A program made the translations under genes and the position numbers. This document shows, piece after piece, positions 1 to 9,403 of a stretch of DNA of 64,000 nucleotides. Within the stretch, counting starts at the first letter, position 1; each line of letters starts with the position of its first letter. Below the pieces are notes generated by a model, which was not told where the DNA came from, searched no databases, and saw only the letters and a list, made by a program, of their open reading frames with translations. The stretch comes from Undibacterium sp. KW1 (lineage in GTDB: Bacteria > Pseudomonadota > Gammaproteobacteria > Burkholderiales > Burkholderiaceae_D), in assembly GCF_009937955.1 (NCBI RefSeq), contig NZ_AP018439.1, forward strand, positions 6,014,001-6,078,000. Direction: 5' to 3'.

Positions 1-164
1 GGGGTGAACAGTTGATGATCGCAGTACAGGCAAAAATGCGCCCCCAGGGTTCTGACCAGGCGTTGATTACTGCCATCAATGAAGTGGAAGACGGCATACA
101 AAGCAACTGGCCGCAGGCGAAGTGGTGTTTCTTTGAGCCGGACATCGATAGTACCGACGACTAA
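1..164 (+). CDS. C-terminal end of a probable cation diffusion facilitator transporter (partial)
   Basis: The reading frame that starts at base 3 runs open from the window edge to a TAA at 162-164, giving the last 53 residues. They end in a WCFFEPDID stretch. An acidic tail of this kind after a cytoplasmic alpha/beta domain is common in cation diffusion facilitator (CDF) transporters of Burkholderiales; such proteins export divalent metals across the inner membrane in exchange for protons. No membrane segment is visible because only the cytoplasmic end is present, so the family call rests on the tail alone. The stop codon is followed without any spacer by a palindromic repeat element. Confidence 0.5.
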   Translation, partial: GEQLMIAVQAKMRPQGSDQALITAINEVEDGIQSNWPQAKWCFFEPDIDSTDD

Positions 165-261
165 GAACATGTTTGCGATCTTACTGCGCGAGCGTGATCG
201 GGCCTCATGCGCTGCTCTTCAACCCGCTGACGCTCGCTCGCTACAGATCGTAAACACGTTC
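165..261 (+). repeat. Palindromic intergenic repeat, family A, short copy (97 bp)
   Basis: The ends form an imperfect inverted repeat: GAACATGTTTGCGATC at 165-180 and GATCGTAAACACGTTC at 246-261 (14 of 16 positions pair). The interior (CTTACTGCGC, GATCGGGCCTCATGCGCTGCT, CCGCTGACGCTCGCTCGCTACA) is nearly identical to the reverse strand of 40233-40374. This copy lacks 45 bp present in the other. It starts at the base after the stop codon of the upstream gene and probably forms a long 3'-end hairpin. Confidence 0.8.
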
Positions 262-294
262 TAAGCAAAACGATCAGTCTGAAATGTGCGGGTC

Positions 295-3069
295 TTATAC
301 CCGCACATTATCAACTTCATCAGCAGATCTGAGCAGTGTGTGGATGGCGCGTTCAAACAAGGGCTCGTCTTCAACAAATCGCAGTCTGGCTGTATCCAGC
401 AATTGACACAGGACGCGTATGCTGAGTACCGCAGGGAAGTCCTCCCCTTTGAGACTCAGCACGACATACATCAGATTCGGATCTACCCAGCGCAAACAGG
501 CTTTGGCATTGAGCTTCTCGGTTTTGATATCGATCAGAGCACCGCAGACTATACGCTCAAGATAGGCTGGATTGAGCTCAGGCTCAGCAGGTGCATCAGC
601 AACAATCGCCGTTTCAGTTGGCAGCTCAGGCCTCTGCACTTCCTTGTCCAGCATCCTGGTATGCAAACCCAGTTCCGCGAACACGCCTTGCTGATAAATC
701 TCCCTGGCAAATTCATAATGATGAACTTCGGAATGCTCTATCGTATCTGGTTGATTGGTAAATTGTTCAAAGCGTTCATGCATGGCAGGCAGGCTCAGAC
801 CTTGCGGTTTTTTGCTGTCTGCTGCCGGGCGCAGGGCCTGGGCATGGGCTTCTGCCAGCCAGTTCAATAGCTTTTGTTGCCTGGATTTTTCCAGTTCCAT
901 CAGGTCCATGCCATGGCGCAGTGTACCCACCATGGTAGGCAGCATGGACGAGAGCAGGTTGCGGTCGTCGTTATCGAGTTTGGGGGAAACACTCCACAAC
1001 AAGTCCGGTACCAACAGGCGATAACGCCTGGCCAGCAGAGCATCGGTTCTTTCAGCCGCTTCTATCGCCCTGACCCATTCTTTCCTGAGGAAGCTGCGGA
1101 ACGACATCTCCACATTCACTTTGGGCATGGCCTTGTTGATCGCCACAGCGATGCAGGCGAAGCGCATGAAACGGATCTCGGCTTCACCCAGGGCTTTTAC
1201 GGTGCGGTGTATGTGCTGGTTATTGGTACGCAATTCACGGGAAATAAAGGTTTCAAACCTGTTCTGTATGCGTGAAAACAATTCTGGTACATCACTGTCA
1301 TGCCGCATCAGGGTCTTGATGATGCGGGCAATTTCTTCTGTTACGTGGTTATCGACATCACCGATTTGCTGGGCACTATAGGCGATCGAGCAAATCCGGT
1401 TCAATAAAAGACGGGCCGGATGTTTGCCATCACTGAGCAGATTTTTTTCTTTCAGGGCCAGTTGCAGGATCAGGAATTGCAGACGTCCCAGGCTGATACG
1501 TATATTAAAGGGCACCAGTTCATCACAGAGCATGACTTCAAACAGCATGGCAACCAGGTCTATGCACATCTGTTCTTCAGTATCCTTGGCCAGACTGTAC
1601 AAGGCGTCCTTGTGTTCGCGTATCAGATTACGGATTTCGCCCTTTTCATCCTTCATGGCTGAACTGTCAGGCACCATGACCTTGTGCATTTGCCCCAGGA
1701 CCTTTGACAAACCCATGCTCATTTCTGGCGGCAGGGCTTGTGCTTCCACCCTTTGCTTTAACTGGCTTTCTATATTCTGCAGATGCGAGGCGACCAGGGC
1801 AGCTGGCACCTGTATAAGATCATTGCTACGCGGGCCTGCCGAAGCTGCTAAACCAGAATGGGCAAATTGGCCAGTGCGTGCCTGAGCACCTGCCTGGGGT
1901 GAACTGCTCTGGGGATTCTCCCTGGCAGTAAACGGAATGGCGCCTTCGCTATGTTTATCCCTGTGCTGGCTGACGGGAGAGACTTCGCCAAAAGCCTGTC
2001 TCAATACACCACCCAGTGCCCTGTCGCCACTCAGCCAGGCTGGCCCGGCATTGGCGGGGGGACTGCCTGGCGATGGCATGTCAGCATAGGGATTGGGTAC
2101 TGCCGCCTGCATGCCGCCTGCATGTTGTGCAAGTACGGGAGTCGCGGCAGGCAGTGACAGCGGTTTGCCGCGTACGGTCTGGAATAATTGCTCAAGGCGC
2201 ACGCCGGGGCTGGCCATGGATGTTTGTTGCGCCGCTGGGAATGCGCCCTGGTTCTGTACCTGGGCCTGTCCCTGACCTGCCTGCGCACCAGGGAACACAC
2301 CGGCCTGCATGGTGGAGTAAGCACCTTGCCCGCCCCCAGCTCCGGCACCGCCGGGGCCACCTGTACCACCGTAGCCACCTTGCCCGCCAGCGGCCGGGCT
2401 GCGAGTCTGCAGTGATTCAGGTGCCTTGCTGATCTTGAGTGCCAGGTTGGCACTGATACCTTGGCGTTCGAGTGCAGAATTGGCCGCTTCATAGATGCCA
2501 GCCATGGTGGAGGCAAAGGTTTCACCGAGCTGCTCGATGAGGATGGCTTCGTTTTCTTGCGATAATTTCTGTTCTTCTACCGCCAGGAAAATACAGCGTG
2601 CCAGCAAATAAGGCCGGAAGGGGTTTTCCCTCTCGCGTATGTCATCTTGCCCAAACAAGACCGCAATACGTATATTCAAATCCAGCAAGGCTTGTCCTGC
2701 CTTGTCGCGGAAATTCTGCGTCATTTCATTAAAGCGCAGCGTGGTCTCGAAGGTGGAAGAATCGAGCAAGGCCAGCTCAGTCGCTTTGCCCAAGGCAGAG
2801 GCGGGCCGGAAAGTGCTATAAGCCGTAGTGATACTGCGATCCAGCAATTGCACCAGATGGACAGGCATGGCACGGGAAATGGCATCCCATTTTTCTGGCA
2901 GGATGGCACGTGCATTGACAATGCGGCTTTTGTCAGCCGATGAAGTACCGCTGTAATTCGCCTTGGTCAGCAATGCTTCCAAAGCTTCGGGCAGAATGCC
3001 GGGTACTGCATGATTAAATGCATGAGTAAATTCAGCGCGAGCACTGGATAAGGACTCGTTTGCGGCCAT
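295..3069 (-). CDS. DUF1631 family protein
   Basis: About 924 residues of unknown function. The N-terminal part (about 1-210) is helical and matches the pattern I associate with DUF1631 proteins of Burkholderiales (ARAEFTHAF, PFRPYLLARCIF). A Gly/Ala/Gln-rich, Pro-rich linker covers about residues 220-400, followed by a long helical region (about 410-740). The C-terminal about 90 residues look like the degenerate PilZ-like end seen in this family (ACLRWVDPNLMYVVLS), which could sense cyclic di-GMP, although the RxxxR motif is not visible. ATG 3069 is chosen because AGGG lies 5-8 bases upstream; an in-frame GTG at 3075 is the alternative. It is the last gene of the leftward run and is separated from topB by a 9-bp-stem hairpin. 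Confidence 0.7.
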   Translation of the reverse strand: MAANESLSSARAEFTHAFNHAVPGILPEALEALLTKANYSGTSSADKSRIVNARAILPEKWDAISRAMPVHLVQLLDRSITTAYSTFRPASALGKATELALLDSSTFETTLRFNEMTQNFRDKAGQALLDLNIRIAVLFGQDDIRERENPFRPYLLARCIFLAVEEQKLSQENEAILIEQLGETFASTMAGIYEAANSALERQGISANLALKISKAPESLQTRSPAAGGQGGYGGTGGPGGAGAGGGQGAYSTMQAGVFPGAQAGQGQAQVQNQGAFPAAQQTSMASPGVRLEQLFQTVRGKPLSLPAATPVLAQHAGGMQAAVPNPYADMPSPGSPPANAGPAWLSGDRALGGVLRQAFGEVSPVSQHRDKHSEGAIPFTARENPQSSSPQAGAQARTGQFAHSGLAASAGPRSNDLIQVPAALVASHLQNIESQLKQRVEAQALPPEMSMGLSKVLGQMHKVMVPDSSAMKDEKGEIRNLIREHKDALYSLAKDTEEQMCIDLVAMLFEVMLCDELVPFNIRISLGRLQFLILQLALKEKNLLSDGKHPARLLLNRICSIAYSAQQIGDVDNHVTEEIARIIKTLMRHDSDVPELFSRIQNRFETFISRELRTNNQHIHRTVKALGEAEIRFMRFACIAVAINKAMPKVNVEMSFRSFLRKEWVRAIEAAERTDALLARRYRLLVPDLLWSVSPKLDNDDRNLLSSMLPTMVGTLRHGMDLMELEKSRQQKLLNWLAEAHAQALRPAADSKKPQGLSLPAMHERFEQFTNQPDTIEHSEVHHYEFAREIYQQGVFAELGLHTRMLDKEVQRPELPTETAIVADAPAEPELNPAYLERIVCGALIDIKTEKLNAKACLRWVDPNLMYVVLSLKGEDFPAVLSIRVLCQLLDTARLRFVEDEPLFERAIHTLLRSADEVDNVRV

Positions 3070-3130
3070 GTGCACCCTATATCTAGAAAATCACCTTTTA
3101 ACAATACGCGAAAATGACGGACTCTGCCAG

Positions 3131-3154
3131 GAAAGTGCCAGGTCAGGCACTTTC
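3131..3154. repeat. Inverted repeat between topB and the DUF1631 gene
   Basis: GAAAGTGCC and GGCACTTTC pair perfectly (9 bp) around a six-base loop. There is no T-tract on either side, so it is not a typical intrinsic terminator. It lies in the 122-bp gap between topB and the downstream DUF1631 gene and could be an RNA-processing hairpin or an operator. Confidence 0.5.
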
Positions 3155-3191
3155 GGCGTGGCACTTACTCTGATTCAGGCAAGATCAAAGT

Positions 3192-5792
3192 TCAGGCTGC
3201 CTTCTTTTTCCTGACTACGGCTTTTTTTGCCGGGGCTGCCTTGGCTTTCACTGCAACTGCGGCTTCTGCATCTGGCTCGGCCTTGGCCTTGGATTTGCCA
3301 GCAGCCGGGGCCTTGGCCTTGCGCTCTTCAAATTCAAAACTGACCTTGCCATCCTTGCCGCGCACGAGGAAAGCCTTGAACGGGCGGCGGGTACGTTGTG
3401 AAATAAAGCCTGGCAACAAGTCTGTCTTGCCATCATTCAACAATTTACCCATTTGCTCAGGCAGTATCTCTTGTTGCAGGATAATACGGCCACTGCGGAA
3501 ATCGCAAGCCTTGGGTTTGGCCATGGTTTTTTCACAGACATAGGCCAGGCCCATTTCATAAACTCCGCTACCACATTTTGGACAAGGTCCGAGCGAAGTT
3601 TGTTCGGAAAAATCGACCGATTCTCCATCTTCACCTTCGTCCTGGTTTTGGCCAAAATCAAATTCCAGCTTCAAATTACTGTGTTCAGTGTCTGGTACGA
3701 TCTTCAGGATGGCTGCAAATGGGCGTCCCATCTTGGAACGGAAGCCTTGCAGCGGGCCTATTTCACGCTTGGCCAGTAATTCTTCCACTTCAGCCACTTC
3801 AAACTGGCGGCTGCCTGGTGTCTTGCTCATCGAGAATTCGCACTTGGTACAGGCGAAACGACGGTAATTCTCTTTGACCACGCCGCCACAGTTGGGGCAA
3901 GGTGTATGCAGGGTCGCATAATCACCAGGGATGGTGTCGTTATCGTATTCCTTGGCGCGCTTGACGATGATCTGGGTCATCTGGGCAATTTCGCGCATGA
4001 ATTCTTCACGGCTGATCTTGCCTTTTTCCATTTGCGACAATTTATATTCCCACTCGCCGGTCAGTTCAGGCGAGGTCAATTCATCGACCCCCAAACCGCG
4101 CAGCAAGGTCATCAACTGGAAGGCTTTGGCGGTAGGCATCATTTCACGGCCTTCGCGCAGCAGATACTTCTCGTTCAGCAAACCCTCGATGATGGCAGCA
4201 CGAGTGGCTGGTGTGCCCAGGCCCTTGCCTGCCATGGCTTCACGCAAGTCACCATCATCGACCAGTTTGCCAGCGCCTTCCATGGCAGACAACAAAGTCG
4301 CCTCGCTATAGCGTGCAGGCGGTTTGGTGACCAGGCCATTCGCAGTAATCTGCTCTGTCAGGACCTTCTCACCTTTGGCCACTGGTACCAAGGTGCCCTT
4401 GCTTTCGCCGTCTTTTTCTTCCAGGCCATCCTTGCCGTAAATCGCCAGCCAGCCAGCGCTGGTCATGACCTTGCCTTCAGTCTTGAACTGATGGCCAGAT
4501 ACTTCAGTGATACGGGTCGTTACCTGGAATTCTGCCGCCGGGAAGAACACCGCAAGGAAACGGCGCGTTACCAGGTCATACAGCTTTTGCTCAGGTTCAG
4601 ACAAATTCTTTGGTGCCAGGCCAGTGGGGATAATCGCAAAGTGATCACTGATCTTGGTATTATCAAAGATGCGTTTGTTCGGCTTGACCCAGTTGTTTTT
4701 CAATATCTGCGAAGCGAACTGATGATAATTATTGGTCTCAGAGATGGTGCTCAGAGTCTCTTTCACCGTAGGCAGATAATCTTCTGGCAAATGGCGGGAA
4801 TCAGTACGCGGGTAAGTCAGTACCTTGTGCTTTTCATACAAGGCCTGGGCCAGACCCAGGGTATTCTTGGCAGAAAAGCCGAAACGGGCATTGGCCTCGC
4901 GCTGCAAACTGGTCAGGTCAAACAGGGCTGGCGCGATTTGCGTCGCTGGTTTGGATTCTTCGGTGACACTGCCCTGGCGGTTACGGCAGGCGGCCACAAT
5001 GGATTCGGCAGCGGCCTTGCTCCACAGGCGCTCAGCCTTTTTCTCAGGATCGTGTTCGTCTTTCTTGAACTGGTGGTCTTGCCAGCGGCCTTCATAAATT
5101 CCGGCAGCACAGACAAATTCTGCTTTTACTTCCCAATAATCGCGGGAAACAAATTTTTTGATCTTTTCTTCGCGCTCTACCACGATGGACAAGGTTGGCG
5201 TCTGCACGCGGCCAACGGTAGTCAGGTAAAAGCCACCTTCCTTGGAATTGAAGGCCGTCATGGCGCGGGTACCATTGATGCCGATCAGCCAGTCTGCCTC
5301 GGAACGGCAACGGGCTGCATCGGCCAGAGGCATCATTTCTGCATCGCTGCGCAATTTCTGGAAGCCATCGCGTATCGCACCAGTGGTCATGGATTGCAGC
5401 CACAGACGGCTGATTGGCTGCTTGGCCTTGGCATTCTGGGCAATCAGACGGAAAATCAACTCACCTTCGCGGCCCGCGTCACATGCGTTAATCAGGCCAG
5501 TGACATCCTTGCGCTTGATCAGCTTGTTCAATACCTTCAGGCGTGATTCAGTCTTGGCAATCGGGTTCAGGGCAAAATGCGGAGGGATCATCGGCAGATG
5601 GGTAAAGCTCCATTTGCCACGCTTGACATCGTATTCTTCTGGGACGGTGATTTCCAGCAAATGGCCTACGGCTGACGACAGTACATAATTGTCTGATTCA
5701 AAATAATCATCATGCTTGGTGAAGCCACCCAGCGCTTTCGCTATGTCATTAGCGACAGAGGGTTTTTCGGCAATGATGAGCGTTTTTGTCAT
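3192..5792 (-). CDS. topB: DNA topoisomerase III
   Basis: Type IA topoisomerase of 866 residues that decatenates and relaxes single-stranded DNA through a covalent 5'-tyrosyl link. The N-terminal Toprim domain starts with TLIIAEKPSVA and carries NACDAGREGELIFR; the catalytic tyrosine is Tyr327 in LTYPRTDSRHLP. After the core, a CPNCGG...CTKC zinc ribbon and a second CPKCG...C element form the C-terminal DNA-binding part, and the protein ends in a Lys/Ala-rich tail. ATG 5792 is used because the family's N-terminus begins exactly there (MTKTLIIAEKPS) and GAG lies 9 bases upstream; the frame stays open to 5846 but that extension is not family sequence. It lies downstream of smg and dprA in the same direction, the usual betaproteobacterial order. 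Confidence 0.97.
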   Translation of the reverse strand: MTKTLIIAEKPSVANDIAKALGGFTKHDDYFESDNYVLSSAVGHLLEITVPEEYDVKRGKWSFTHLPMIPPHFALNPIAKTESRLKVLNKLIKRKDVTGLINACDAGREGELIFRLIAQNAKAKQPISRLWLQSMTTGAIRDGFQKLRSDAEMMPLADAARCRSEADWLIGINGTRAMTAFNSKEGGFYLTTVGRVQTPTLSIVVEREEKIKKFVSRDYWEVKAEFVCAAGIYEGRWQDHQFKKDEHDPEKKAERLWSKAAAESIVAACRNRQGSVTEESKPATQIAPALFDLTSLQREANARFGFSAKNTLGLAQALYEKHKVLTYPRTDSRHLPEDYLPTVKETLSTISETNNYHQFASQILKNNWVKPNKRIFDNTKISDHFAIIPTGLAPKNLSEPEQKLYDLVTRRFLAVFFPAAEFQVTTRITEVSGHQFKTEGKVMTSAGWLAIYGKDGLEEKDGESKGTLVPVAKGEKVLTEQITANGLVTKPPARYSEATLLSAMEGAGKLVDDGDLREAMAGKGLGTPATRAAIIEGLLNEKYLLREGREMMPTAKAFQLMTLLRGLGVDELTSPELTGEWEYKLSQMEKGKISREEFMREIAQMTQIIVKRAKEYDNDTIPGDYATLHTPCPNCGGVVKENYRRFACTKCEFSMSKTPGSRQFEVAEVEELLAKREIGPLQGFRSKMGRPFAAILKIVPDTEHSNLKLEFDFGQNQDEGEDGESVDFSEQTSLGPCPKCGSGVYEMGLAYVCEKTMAKPKACDFRSGRIILQQEILPEQMGKLLNDGKTDLLPGFISQRTRRPFKAFLVRGKDGKVSFEFEERKAKAPAAGKSKAKAEPDAEAAVAVKAKAAPAKKAVVRKKKAA

Positions 5793-5959
5793 TTCGGGAT
5801 TCTCGAATAGTGTAAAGCGTGGTTGCCAATGTCTAATAGGCAACATTTCGCAAAATAAGCGTAAGACTAACCTAAATTTGCGGGGAATGTTAAACGTGAT
5901 AGACGAAAAACCGCAATCTATGCGCGATTTTTGTCATAAAAATTCCATTTAGGAAATGA

Positions 5960-6424
5960 TTAGTGCAAAAGCCTGCCTGTGTTGTCGTCATCTGACAACA
6001 ATAACTCATCAAACATCAGCATGTCAGGCTCGGCGCCCTGGCTCCACAGCATCATCAGTACGATGATGCGCAGCTTATCCAGAGGCAGGGGTGATTCATT
6101 GACAACTAATGCCCTCTCAATCACGATTTCGCGTTGATTGGCATTCAGCAGCCCGGCAGATTCAAGAAATTGTATAAAACCCAGGGCTGGCGTACCCAGG
6201 GCAACAATTTCTTGCTCGGCATAAATCCTGAAGCCCTTGGAAACGGGGGCAGCCGCAGTTGGCTCTGCCGTATTCACGGCCAGACCAGTGAGCCAGCTCA
6301 GGGCTTCGGAAATTTCATCCTCAGGAAAGCCAACAGCGGACAATTTTTTAGTCAGCGCGGCCGTGTCAGGACAGGCATCCGGACGGTAATAGGTTTCGTA
6401 GAGGTAAACAAGTATATCAAACAT
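5960..6424 (-). CDS. smg: Smg family protein (DUF494)
   Basis: A 154-residue protein starting [13 protein letters not shown], the signature of the Smg/DUF494 family, with the acidic helical body and the [10 protein letters not shown] segment near the end typical of it. Its biochemical role is unknown. It is almost always found directly downstream of dprA, as here (64 bases apart), and upstream of topB. The ATG at 6424 starts the family motif and needs no adjustment. About 165 bases without recognisable features separate it from topB. Confidence 0.93.
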   Translation of the reverse strand: MFDILVYLYETYYRPDACPDTAALTKKLSAVGFPEDEISEALSWLTGLAVNTAEPTAAAPVSKGFRIYAEQEIVALGTPALGFIQFLESAGLLNANQREIVIERALVVNESPLPLDKLRIIVLMMLWSQGAEPDMLMFDELLLSDDDNTGRLLH

Positions 6425-6488
6425 ACTGCTACTGTAGCCTTTGCAGCGATTTCAAACAAGCCCCTGCCAATTTGTCATCAAATATCAA

Positions 6489-7607
6489 TCAGGCAAGTCG
6501 GCGGTAATAGCCACCCGGCAAAGCTTCCAGCTGTCCGCTTAGTTCCAGCGTTAACAACTCTGTCGTCAGACTGGAAATATCTATACCTGTGCGGCTGGCC
6601 AGCATATCCATATGGACAGGATCAAAGCTGATTTCTTTTAAAAGGCCAGTCTCAGATGTATCCATGTGCACAGCGACAGGCTTTGCCAGTGTATGCGGTG
6701 CAGGTAATGGCACCGACTGCAATTGCAATTCTTCCAATATATCCTGCGCGGATTCCACCAACTTGGCACCTTGACGGATTAACTGATGGCACCCCCTGGA
6801 CAAAGGTGAGTGGATAGACCCCGGAATGGCAAATACTTCCCGCCCTTGTTCCGCTGCCATACGGGCAGTGATCAGTGAACCGGATTGCGCAGCAGCCTCA
6901 ACCACCAATACTCCCTTGGCCAAGCCTGAGATGATACGGTTGCGGCGAGGAAAATTAGGCGCCAATGCCGGTGTGCTAAGTGAGTATTCACTGACGACGC
7001 AGCCACCTTCTGCAATCAGGTGTGCCAGATTACGGTTGCGTGCAGGGTAAACAATATCGGCACCTGTACCTATGACTGCAATAGTCGAGCCTGGGCCGCG
7101 CAAAGCCCCCTGATGAGCGGCGGCATCAATGCCAGCAGCCAGACCGGAGCTGATACACAGACCAGCATTACTTAAAGATTCGGAAAATTGCTCAGCATTG
7201 CGTATGCCTTGCACGGTGGCATTACGGCTACCAACAACGGCGACCGTGGCAGCCTCCAGCAAGGCAGCACGGCCTTTGACGTACAACATCAGTGGTGGAT
7301 CGGGTATTTCCAGCAAGGCACGTGGATACCCTGCGTCCGCCAGTGTCAATATCAGATTACCTGGCTGTTCTTGCCAAGCCAGGGTCTTGTCCAGTTGCTG
7401 CTGAAACTCAGGTGGACTGGCCAGCAGGGCCTTGGCCAGTCTTGGTGTGACTACTTCACTGAGGGCGGCATGACTCGCAGCAAAGATCTGCTCAGGCAGA
7501 CCAAATACAGCGAGCAAACGGCGTGCGGACTCATTGCCAACTCCTGGCGTTTGTTCCAGCCTTAACCAGGCACTTAAATCCTGGTGTACATCCAAACCAA
7601 GCGCCAT
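6489..7607 (-). CDS. dprA: DNA-processing protein DprA
   Basis: DprA (372 residues) binds incoming single-stranded DNA and loads RecA during natural transformation. Order of parts: an N-terminal SAM-like region with LRLEQTPGVGNESARRLL, the Rossmann-like core with AVVGSRNAT, SSGLAAGIDAAAHQGAL, GTGADIVYPARN and PNFPRRNRIISGL, then a linker and a C-terminal winged helix (VHMDMLASRTGIDISSLTTELLTLELSGQLEALPGGYYRR) as found in many proteobacteria. The ATG at 7607 is preferred to an in-frame TTG at 7613. It begins 12 bases after the LysM gene stops, so both are probably one transcript. Presence of a complete dprA suggests the host may be transformable, but no other competence genes are in the window. 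Confidence 0.96.
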   Translation of the reverse strand: MALGLDVHQDLSAWLRLEQTPGVGNESARRLLAVFGLPEQIFAASHAALSEVVTPRLAKALLASPPEFQQQLDKTLAWQEQPGNLILTLADAGYPRALLEIPDPPLMLYVKGRAALLEAATVAVVGSRNATVQGIRNAEQFSESLSNAGLCISSGLAAGIDAAAHQGALRGPGSTIAVIGTGADIVYPARNRNLAHLIAEGGCVVSEYSLSTPALAPNFPRRNRIISGLAKGVLVVEAAAQSGSLITARMAAEQGREVFAIPGSIHSPLSRGCHQLIRQGAKLVESAQDILEELQLQSVPLPAPHTLAKPVAVHMDTSETGLLKEISFDPVHMDMLASRTGIDISSLTTELLTLELSGQLEALPGGYYRRLA

Positions 7608-7619
7608 CAGCAAGCGGAA

Positions 7620-8717
7620 TTATCTTGGCGATTTAGCTGAGTCACCCACTTTGACGATATCTTTCACCTGCATGATAAGGCCGTAGGAGACATTATTGAA
7701 TACACGGAAAATAAACAAATCACCAATAGGTTCATCTGGCAGTTTGACTGATTTATTGGCATCGGTTTTATCCTGTATCACTCTGCCATAGTTATACAAA
7801 GTGAGGACAGTACCTATATTCAAGCCATCATTCTTGCCGCGATTGATAGAAACGATCTGGTTCTGACCTGCCGAACCGACACCGCCATAGACGGATACGA
7901 TACGGGCATCCACGTCTTCTTTAGGTGGATGTGGTACATAATTCAAAATCGGGGAAGGAGGAATAGGCATCAGACGATCACCCACTGCCATCTCTTGTTT
8001 TGACCTGACGACAGAGAAAGTATGCACGTCACTCTCGTCATTGCCTTCGCGTTCAAGCTTGACCGTACCGAGGTACACGGCCTCATAGGCGATGATGGCC
8101 TTGGTGACGGGGTCGCGCAAAGGCACGCCCGGACGGAAAACCTGGAACGAGGTGCTGCCATCCAGTTCACCCCGGACATAAGCCTGTTCATTCAGACCCA
8201 GGTTGACGCGACCTTCCTTGGTGGCAATAATGCGCGGCGCTACTGCCAGGTCATTATCTTCCAGTATCAGGGGCTGGGACAGGAAAGGCTCAATCACGGA
8301 AGCAGGGATAGCCGGGATCGCGTTCTCGCCCAGACCCTGAACACGCGATTTTGGATTCCACTTGACTGTTGGCACACCGCCGGGGTTGCCAAGGCGCAAA
8401 CGGCCATTGACGCGGTCAAAATAAACGATCTGGCCAGGATAAATCCAGTGCGGGTTCTTGATGTCTTCCTGGTTCATGCCCCAGACTACTGGCCAGCACC
8501 AGGGGTTTTTCAGGAACATGCTGGAGATTCCCCACAGCGTATCGCCCTTGACGACGACATGCTTGTCCGGCGCTTCTGCCAAGAATTCGCACTTGGTTTT
8601 GCTGGCAACAGCTTGAGCCTGTGCGGTGGTTGCCTGTCCACCAGCAGCAAACGCCCCGGTAGAAATCAGGGGAAGACTGACAGCGAAGATGGAAGCGATT
8701 GTGCTAAACTTTTTCAT
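7620..8717 (-). CDS. LysM-domain exported protein, TsaP-like
   Basis: A 365-residue exported protein. The N-terminal signal peptide (MKKFSTIASIFAVSLPLISTGAFA) is followed by a LysM domain at about residues 50-100 (VVVKGDTLWGISSMFL ... NPHWIYPGQIVYF), which binds peptidoglycan. The C-terminal about 100 residues (RIVSVYGGVGSAGQNQIVSINRG, DGLNIGTVLTLY) resemble the FlgT-C-like fold. LysM plus this C-terminal domain is the layout of TsaP, a peptidoglycan-binding partner of the type IV pilus secretin. ATG 8717 is chosen because it opens the signal peptide; upstream in-frame codons would destroy it. The gene is divergent from def-fmt and leads into dprA. The pilus role is inferred from architecture and neighbourhood, not shown. 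Confidence 0.8.
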   Translation of the reverse strand: MKKFSTIASIFAVSLPLISTGAFAAGGQATTAQAQAVASKTKCEFLAEAPDKHVVVKGDTLWGISSMFLKNPWCWPVVWGMNQEDIKNPHWIYPGQIVYFDRVNGRLRLGNPGGVPTVKWNPKSRVQGLGENAIPAIPASVIEPFLSQPLILEDNDLAVAPRIIATKEGRVNLGLNEQAYVRGELDGSTSFQVFRPGVPLRDPVTKAIIAYEAVYLGTVKLEREGNDESDVHTFSVVRSKQEMAVGDRLMPIPPSPILNYVPHPPKEDVDARIVSVYGGVGSAGQNQIVSINRGKNDGLNIGTVLTLYNYGRVIQDKTDANKSVKLPDEPIGDLFIFRVFNNVSYGLIMQVKDIVKVGDSAKSPR

Positions 8718-8878
8718 GAATAATATCCGATGCAAAATACTGCAATACCGCAAGTGAAGGCGCGCAGGCAGGCGCAATCTTGCAAAACTTGCCAAATTGA
8801 ATCAAATTCTGCCCATAAATCCTTGAACTAGCAAGAAAAACTGCGCAATAAGCATCAAAGCTTGTTGTGAAAAGTCTT

Positions 8879-9403
8879 ATGACGATACTAAATATACTGC
8901 GCTACCCAGATGCGCGCCTCCATAAAGTGGCAAAACCGGTAACACAATTTGATGAACGCCTGAAAACCCTGGTGGCCGATATGGCAGCCACCATGTATGA
9001 CGCGCCCGGCGTTGGCCTGGCGGCTTCCCAGGTCGATGTACACGAGCAACTGGTGGTCATCGACGTGTCAGAAACCAATGACCAGCTCCAGGTCTTCATT
9101 AATCCTGAAATACTCTGGGAAAGCGAAGAACGCAAGGTGTATGACGAAGGCTGCCTGTCGGTACCTGGCATTTATGATGGCGTAGAGCGCCCGGCCGAAG
9201 TCAAGGTGCGCGCCCTGGATGCCGATGGCAAGCCTTTTGAAATCCATGCAACCGACTTGCTGGCAGTCTGCATACAGCATGAAATGGATCACCTCAAGGG
9301 CAAGGTATTTGTCGAATACCTGTCGCCCATGAAGCGTAACCGTATCAAGACCAAGATGCTCAAAGAAGAACGCGAAGAGCAACGCAGACGGGCTGAACGT
9401 TAA
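8879..9403 (+). CDS. def: Peptide deformylase
   Basis: Removes the N-formyl group from nascent proteins in the cytoplasm; metal-dependent. All three family motifs are present: GVGLAA (44-49), EGCLS (90-94, metal ligand Cys92) and HEMDH (134-138, ligands His134 and His138, catalytic Glu135). The length of 174 residues is normal, with a charged C-terminal helix ([13 protein letters not shown]). The ATG at 8879 gives the typical [11 protein letters not shown] start; a GTG 12 bases upstream is in frame but gives an atypical N-terminus. The stop codon shares one base with the start of fmt, so the two are translationally coupled. Confidence 0.97.
   Translation: MTILNILRYPDARLHKVAKPVTQFDERLKTLVADMAATMYDAPGVGLAASQVDVHEQLVVIDVSETNDQLQVFINPEILWESEERKVYDEGCLSVPGIYDGVERPAEVKVRALDADGKPFEIHATDLLAVCIQHEMDHLKGKVFVEYLSPMKRNRIKTKMLKEEREEQRRRAER

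Noticed and set aside
79..264. Small open frame spanning the CDF gene end and the family-A repeat
   Set aside because: It overlaps the real frame and consists largely of repeat sequence; the long copy at 40233 makes a similar spurious frame.
3906..5546. A 546-codon open frame on the plus strand opposite topB
   Set aside because: It lies wholly antisense to a well-defined topoisomerase III gene, has no family-like motifs, and is explained by codon bias of the true gene.
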